Source of the DNA: an uncultured bacterium | GTDB taxonomy: Bacteria; Actinomycetota; Coriobacteriia; Coriobacteriales; Coriobacteriaceae | Direction of reading: 5' to 3' | Length of the DNA: 8,860 nucleotides | Assembly: GCA_905216045.1 (NCBI GenBank) | Contig: CAJMSL010000080.1 | Location: 1-8,860 of the forward strand | Shown: piece by piece, positions 6,350-8,860 of the stretch | Layout: the number at the start of each line of letters is the position of its first letter | How positions within the stretch are numbered: position 1 is the first letter of the stretch | Translations under genes and position numbers: made by a program | The notes under the pieces: generated by a model | Told to the model about the DNA's origin: nothing | The model's input: only the letters and a program-made list of their open reading frames with translations | The model's database searches: none

Positions 6350-7402
6350 GTGAAAACGGGTATTTCGATTTATCTTTCCAGCCCTCTGCAGGATATTGAG
6401 CGGACGATTGAACATGGTGCCGCGGCGGGTGCGCGCTATGCGTTCACCTCGCTGCATATTCCCGAGGATGGGGGAGCGGCGTATGCCGATAAGGTCCGTC
6501 ATGTGCTGTCGCTGCTTTCCGCCCGCGGCATTGCGCTCATTGCCGATGTGGGGCCTCGCACGTGCGATTTGCTCGGGCTTGAGCGCATCGAGGACCTGCG
6601 CGATCTGGGGGTGGAATACCTTCGTTTGGACTATGGCTTTAGCGCCCAGCGGGTCGCGGAGCTGTCCGGTGTATTTCACATTGTGGTCAATGCATCGACG
6701 GTGAGTTCTGATGAAATCGCATCGTGGCGTGAGGCCGGTGCCGATGTGACTCGTTTTGACGCCTGCCACAATTTTTACCCCAAGCCTTATACCGGTTTAG
6801 CTCTGGAGGACATTGCTCGGGTGAATCTTCGTCTTGCGGCGCTTGGATTCGAAATCATGGCTTTTGTGCCGGGTGATGCTAACGTTCGCGGGCCGGTATT
6901 CGAGAGACTGCCGACGGTCGAGGCGCAGCGCGGTCGCGCGTCAAAGGATGCTCTCAATATGCTTGAGCTTGCACATGGCGCCGATTGCGACATTGTGGTG
7001 GTCGGCGACCCCGATCTATCCGATGCTGGCTGGGCGCAGTTTGCTCAAGTTTCCGCCGGATACGTGGACCTGCAATGCGAGCTTGAGCCCGGTTATGCCT
7101 ATGTGCGCGGGCAGATTCATCACGACCGGCCCGACTCGAGCGTCCTCATCTTTAGGTCTCAGGAGTCACGTACGACGCATAAGCCGGATTCCGTGCCGAC
7201 GGATGCCGGAGCCGGCCTGCCGCGAAAGGCGGGGTCGATCGCTGTGAGCAATAGCGGATATGGGCGCTACGAAGGCGAGCTTGAGATTGCGCGGGTCGAT
7301 CTTCCCGGTGACGAGCGCATGAACGTTGCGGGCCATATCACGCCCGAGGCAATGGAGCTGCTGCCGTTCATCAAACGCGGATTCGGGGTACGGTTCGTTT
7401 AG
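6350..7402 (+). CDS. mupG: 6-phospho-N-acetylmuramidase MupG (former DUF871 family)
   Basis: The 350-residue protein has a TIM-barrel domain (about 1-240) and a cyclophilin-like C-terminal domain (about 245-350), the MupG/DUF871 layout. Conserved stretches are FTSLHIPED (32-40), DVGP (66-69), LRLDYGF (91-97), NAS (114-116), HNFYPKPYTGL (140-150), GDANVRGP (175-182), LPTVEAQR (187-194) and SNSGYGRYEGELEIA (300-314). In S. aureus, MupG hydrolyses MurNAc-6P-GlcNAc, formed during PTS uptake of the disaccharide, into MurNAc-6P and GlcNAc in the cytoplasm. Placement next to murQ and murP supports the same job here. No signal peptide is seen. The GTG start at 6350 is fixed by AAAGGAG 9 nt upstream. 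No promoter is evident between the upstream terminator and the start. A small family uncertainty remains because many DUF871 members are untested. Confidence 0.92.
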   Translation: MKTGISIYLSSPLQDIERTIEHGAAAGARYAFTSLHIPEDGGAAYADKVRHVLSLLSARGIALIADVGPRTCDLLGLERIEDLRDLGVEYLRLDYGFSAQRVAELSGVFHIVVNASTVSSDEIASWREAGADVTRFDACHNFYPKPYTGLALEDIARVNLRLAALGFEIMAFVPGDANVRGPVFERLPTVEAQRGRASKDALNMLELAHGADCDIVVVGDPDLSDAGWAQFAQVSAGYVDLQCELEPGYAYVRGQIHHDRPDSSVLIFRSQESRTTHKPDSVPTDAGAGLPRKAGSIAVSNSGYGRYEGELEIARVDLPGDERMNVAGHITPEAMELLPFIKRGFGVRFV

Positions 7403-7418
7403 TGTGTGACCCGTGGGC

Positions 7419-7424
7419 TACAAT
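7419..7424 (+). promoter_or_regulatory. Possible -10 element for the Spx/ArsC-like gene, inside a short dyad
   Basis: TACAAT is a good -10 match and sits 70 nt before the ATG at 7495. It is flanked by TGGGC (7414-7418) and GCCCA (7427-7431), a 5-bp inverted repeat that could bind a regulator. The -35 region falls in the end of mupG and has no clear match. Confidence 0.3.
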
Positions 7425-7494
7425 TGGCCCATCATACGAAGGCGCCTCGTGTGGCGTGTGCCTGCGTTGGCTGATCTATATTCGGAGGATTCCC

Positions 7495-7854
7495 ATGACC
7501 GTACTGTTTGTTGAATATCCCAAGTGCTCGACCTGTAAGAAGGCCAAGGCATGGCTGGACGAACATGGGGTAGAGTATATCGATCGCGATATCGTTTTGG
7601 ACAATCCCACGGCTGATGAGCTTGCGACCTGGATTGCTCGTTCGGGGCTGCCGGTGCGGCGCCTCTTTAATTCGTCGGGCATGAAATATCGAGAGCTGGG
7701 CCTGAAGGCGCGTCTGGATGCGGGCATGACGGATCGGGAGTGCTACGAGCTGCTGGCGACCGACGGCATGCTGGTCAAGCGTCCGCTGCTGGTGGGCGAC
7801 GACTTTGCGATTCCCGGCTTTAGGGAAGCGGCTTGGGCCGAGGCGTTGCTGTAG
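7495..7854 (+). CDS. Spx/ArsC-like thioredoxin-fold protein (arsenate reductase family)
   Basis: This 119-residue protein has the ArsC/Spx fold. FVEYPKCSTCKKAKAWLDEHG (5-25) carries a CxxC pair, Cys11 and Cys14. FNSSGMKYRELGLK (58-71) and GMLVKRPLLVGDD (91-103) are typical of the YffB/Spx-like branch. Family members either reduce arsenate with glutathione or glutaredoxin, or (Spx, MgsR) bind RNA polymerase under thiol stress. No arsenic-resistance genes are nearby, so true arsenate reduction is not supported; a redox or stress role is possible but unproven. The ATG at 7495 is chosen because GGAGGA (7484-7489) precedes it and the conserved fold begins there. An upstream in-frame extension to 7402 looks non-coding. 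The mupG stop is 92 nt away with no clear terminator between, so partial co-transcription is possible. Confidence 0.9.
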   Translation: MTVLFVEYPKCSTCKKAKAWLDEHGVEYIDRDIVLDNPTADELATWIARSGLPVRRLFNSSGMKYRELGLKARLDAGMTDRECYELLATDGMLVKRPLLVGDDFAIPGFREAAWAEALL

Positions 7855-7861
7855 CGGCTGC

Positions 7862-7907
7862 GGAAAGTGCGACCCGGAATTCGCTTCCAGAATGGGATGC
7901 ACTTTCC
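7862..7907. repeat. Palindromic repeat unit 1 of 3
   Basis: Arms GGAAAGTGCGACCC (7862-7875) and GGGATGCACTTTCC (7894-7907) are complementary at 12 of 14 positions, around an 18-nt centre containing GCTT. The unit starts 7 nt after the stop of the Spx/ArsC-like gene. Its arms share the GGAAAGTGC and GCACTTTCC cores with units 2 and 3. Confidence 0.85.
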
Positions 7908-7922
7908 CAAAGTGGCCGGTTG

Positions 7923-7970
7923 CGGAAAGCACGTCCCATTCTGAGCTTCGATTGTGGGATACGGTTTCCG
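7923..7970. repeat. Palindromic repeat unit 2 of 3
   Basis: Arms CGGAAAGCACGTCCCA (7923-7938) and TGGGATACGGTTTCCG (7955-7970) match at 12 of 16 positions. The centre contains TGAGCTTCGA, nearly the same as TGAGCTTGAA in unit 3. The spacer from unit 1 is 15 nt. Confidence 0.85.
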
Positions 7971-7980
7971 GTTGAGGGCT

Positions 7981-8035
7981 CGACGGGAAAGTGGGGACCA
8001 GTTTGAGCTTGAAATCTGGGACGCACTTTCCGTCG
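7981..8035. repeat. Palindromic repeat unit 3 of 3
   Basis: The left arm (7981-8001, CGACGGGAAAGTG then GGGACCAG) and right arm (8016-8035, CTGGGACGCACTTTCCGTCG) are complementary at 17 of 20 positions with one bulged base. This is the longest stem of the three units. The centre contains TGAGCTTGAA. It ends 15 nt before the minus-strand gene's stop codon, so the array lies between two convergent genes and could also act as a two-way terminator. Confidence 0.85.
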
Positions 8036-8050
8036 GCGGGCCTGCCCCAG

Positions 8051-8461
8051 TCAGTCCGCCAGCTGTGCCCATTCGTGCGGATCGTAGACCTTTACGTGTT
8101 TGTTGGGCTTGCCGCTCCAGTACTCCTCGTCCATAAAGGGCAGATATGCCTGAACGCCGGGGCAGATAAAGGGAATCCGCTGCTGTTGCAGTCGCTCGCG
8201 CTGGCGCTGCTCCAGGTGCGCCTCGGATATGACGGTCGGCATACCGGACAACTCGACGAGGCTTGCCTGGATTCGCTTAAGGTCGGGGAGTCCCGCGTGC
8301 CATGACATCCGCATGATCAAAAAGGATGCACGGCGGTATTTTGCCTGCACCACAGTAATGGCGGGGCGTAACGTGGGGTGAATTTTGTCCCGTTCGGGCC
8401 AAAGGTCGGCAGTGATCTCGAGGCCCAGGGTCTCCCATAGGTAATCAAGCTCTTCGTCCAT
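8051..8461 (-). CDS. Small protein of unknown function with a PFIxPGxQxYLPF motif
   Basis: This 136-residue protein has an ordered, coding-like composition. Notable stretches are AITVVQAKYRRASFLIMRMS (35-54), GLPDLKRIQASLVELSGMPTV (57-77), LEQRQRERLQQQRIPF (83-98) and PFICPGVQAYLPF (97-109). I recall the last pattern from the N-terminal part of longer proteins sometimes annotated as MarR-like or winged-helix, but I cannot name the family with confidence. If that is right, the C-terminal DNA-binding part is absent, because the protein ends at EWAQLAD shortly after the motif. There is no signal peptide or membrane segment; the region at 84-95 is polar and helical. The start at 8461 is supported by GAGG ending about 5 nt upstream on the minus strand. 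It converges on the Spx/ArsC-like gene across the repeat array, which could have truncated it. Confidence 0.72.
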   Translation of the reverse strand: MDEELDYLWETLGLEITADLWPERDKIHPTLRPAITVVQAKYRRASFLIMRMSWHAGLPDLKRIQASLVELSGMPTVISEAHLEQRQRERLQQQRIPFICPGVQAYLPFMDEEYWSGKPNKHVKVYDPHEWAQLAD

Positions 8462-8523
8462 GGTACCTCGATATCTACGCGATCATTGATACTTCGATTG
8501 TGTTGCCTGGTGCTATCGTTTTC

Positions 8524-8557
8524 GCGGTAGAATCTGCCAACGGTTGACGGCTACCGC
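8524..8557. repeat. Inverted repeat in the intergenic region
   Basis: GCGGTAG (8524-8530) and CTACCGC (8551-8557) are perfect complements around a 20-nt interval that itself holds CAACGGTTG (CAAC/GTTG) and GCC/GGC pairs. It lies 63 nt upstream of the minus-strand gene. There is no T-run, and the role is unknown. The rest of 8462-8623 shows nothing I can support. Confidence 0.35.
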
Positions 8558-8626
8558 TCGCGGCGTTTTGCCCCTCGTGTACAGCGGTCGGCTTCACAGG
8601 TCCTTCACGGGTTGGACTAAATTAGG

Positions 8627-8661
8627 CCAATTTGACTGAATTTCAAAAAAGTCAAAATTGG
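8627..8661. repeat. AT-rich inverted repeat just upstream of the tRNA promoter
   Basis: CCAATTTGAC (8627-8636) and GTCAAAATTGG (8651-8661) are complementary apart from one extra base, around a loop holding TGAATTTCA and an A-run. It ends 3 nt before the -35 box. The A/T tracts fit an UP element for a strong stable-RNA promoter; a regulator site is the alternative. Confidence 0.45.
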
Positions 8662-8664
8662 GGC

Positions 8665-8693
8665 TTGCGTCACGGCGAGACTTCCCGTATATT
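8665..8693 (+). promoter_or_regulatory. Sigma-70-type promoter for the tRNA-Gln/tRNA-Glu unit
   Basis: TTGCGT (8665-8670) and TATATT (8688-8693) are separated by exactly 17 nt, close to the vegetative consensus. Transcription would start near 8700, about 38 nt before tRNA-Gln. AT-rich sequence just upstream fits an UP element. This is the best-formed promoter in the window. Confidence 0.7.
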
Positions 8694-8737
8694 TCTTTCT
8701 TGCGCAAAGGCACAGCCGAGCGCAGCGATGCAGTCAT

Positions 8738-8811
8738 TGGGATGTCGTCTAATGGCAGGACAGCGGATTCTGGTTCCGTCAATGGGGGTTCGACTCCCAC
8801 CATCCCAGCCA
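8738..8811 (+). tRNA. tRNA-Gln, anticodon CTG
   Basis: The 7-bp acceptor stem is TGGGATG (8738-8744) with CATCCCA (8801-8807), followed by discriminator G8808 and an encoded CCA (8809-8811). The D arm closes GTCT with GGAC. The anticodon stem GCGGA/TCCGT (8763-8767 and 8775-8779) holds loop TTCTGGT with anticodon CTG at 8770-8772, reading CAG. The T loop is TTCGACT (8789-8795). The T stem as read has one G-A mismatch (G8785 with A8799). The UGG-type acceptor start and G discriminator fit bacterial tRNA-Gln. Confidence 0.95.
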
Positions 8812-8828
8812 TTGCATTTGCTACATAT

Positions 8829-8860
8829 GGCCCGTTCGTCTAGCGGTTTAGGACGCCGCC
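8829..8860 (+). tRNA. tRNA-Glu, 5' part only, cut by the window edge
   Basis: GGCCCGT (8829-8835) would be the acceptor 5' strand. TC, a D arm GTCT...GGAC with loop AGCGGTTTA, and the anticodon-stem start GCCGCC follow. This is the common beginning of actinobacterial tRNA-Glu. The anticodon lies off the edge, so identity rests on similarity. It follows the tRNA-Gln CCA by 17 nt and is probably co-transcribed. Confidence 0.85.

Noticed and set aside
7402..7494. Upstream extension of the Spx/ArsC-like protein from a GTG overlapping the mupG stop
   Set aside because: There is no good ribosome site for it and the added 31 residues are unlike the family. GGAGGA precedes the ATG at 7495.
7495..7854. 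Part of an arsenic-resistance operon
   Set aside because: No arsB, acr3 or arsR lies nearby, and the motifs fit the Spx/YffB-like branch as well as ArsC.
7862..8035. CRISPR array
   Set aside because: There are only three units, they are divergent and palindromic over their whole length, the spacers are 10-15 nt and no cas genes are present.
7743..8072. Minus-strand open frames through the palindromic repeats and the end of the Spx/ArsC-like gene
   Set aside because: Their predicted peptides are low in order and derive from the repeats. They conflict with the well-supported plus-strand gene.
8594..8843. Open frames on both strands across the tRNA region
   Set aside because: They overlap the tRNA-Gln gene and its promoter and encode nothing recognisable.

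Overview
The window is GC-rich, with G/C-biased third codon positions, strong AGGAGG-type ribosome sites and occasional GTG or TTG starts. Together with an actinobacterial-looking tRNA-Glu start, this suggests a gut Actinomycetota of the class Coriobacteriia, possibly Collinsella-like. That placement is inferred from sequence style and gene content; no 16S or other marker gene is present.

Layout. (1) 1-1287: the 3' part of an RNase R-type exoribonuclease, cut by the left edge and followed by a GC-rich hairpin. (2) 1393-2068: a stand-alone small serine recombinase preceded by two dense inverted repeats. (3) 2173-2754: a small VanZ-like membrane protein with its own terminator. (4) 2885-7402: the core of the window, a cell-wall sugar catabolic cluster: murR (RpiR-type regulator), murQ (MurNAc-6-phosphate etherase), murP (PTS EIIBC) and mupG (6-phospho-N-acetylmuramidase, formerly DUF871). 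A strong intrinsic terminator sits between murP and mupG. (5) 7495-7854: a Spx/ArsC-like thioredoxin-fold protein. (6) 7862-8035: three tandem copies of an imperfect palindrome of about 46-55 nt. (7) 8051-8461, minus strand: a small unnamed protein converging on the repeat array. (8) 8462-8860: an intergenic stretch with two inverted repeats and a good promoter, then tRNA-Gln(CTG) and the start of tRNA-Glu, cut by the right edge.

How the main genes work together. MurP would import and phosphorylate MurNAc or the MurNAc-GlcNAc disaccharide from peptidoglycan, borrowing a glucose-type EIIA because it has none of its own. MupG would split the phosphorylated disaccharide into MurNAc-6P and GlcNAc. 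MurQ would cleave the lactyl ether of MurNAc-6P to give GlcNAc-6P and D-lactate. MurR, through its SIS domain, would sense MurNAc-6P and control the cluster. The same four genes form the known Staphylococcus aureus mupG-murQ-murP-murR operon; here the order is rearranged.

The least explained parts are the palindromic repeat array at 7862-8035, the dyads in front of the recombinase, and the terminator directly before the mupG ribosome site. I found no CRISPR array, prophage block or insertion sequence. I do not see a convincing new multi-gene system; the repeat array is the best candidate for something not yet described.
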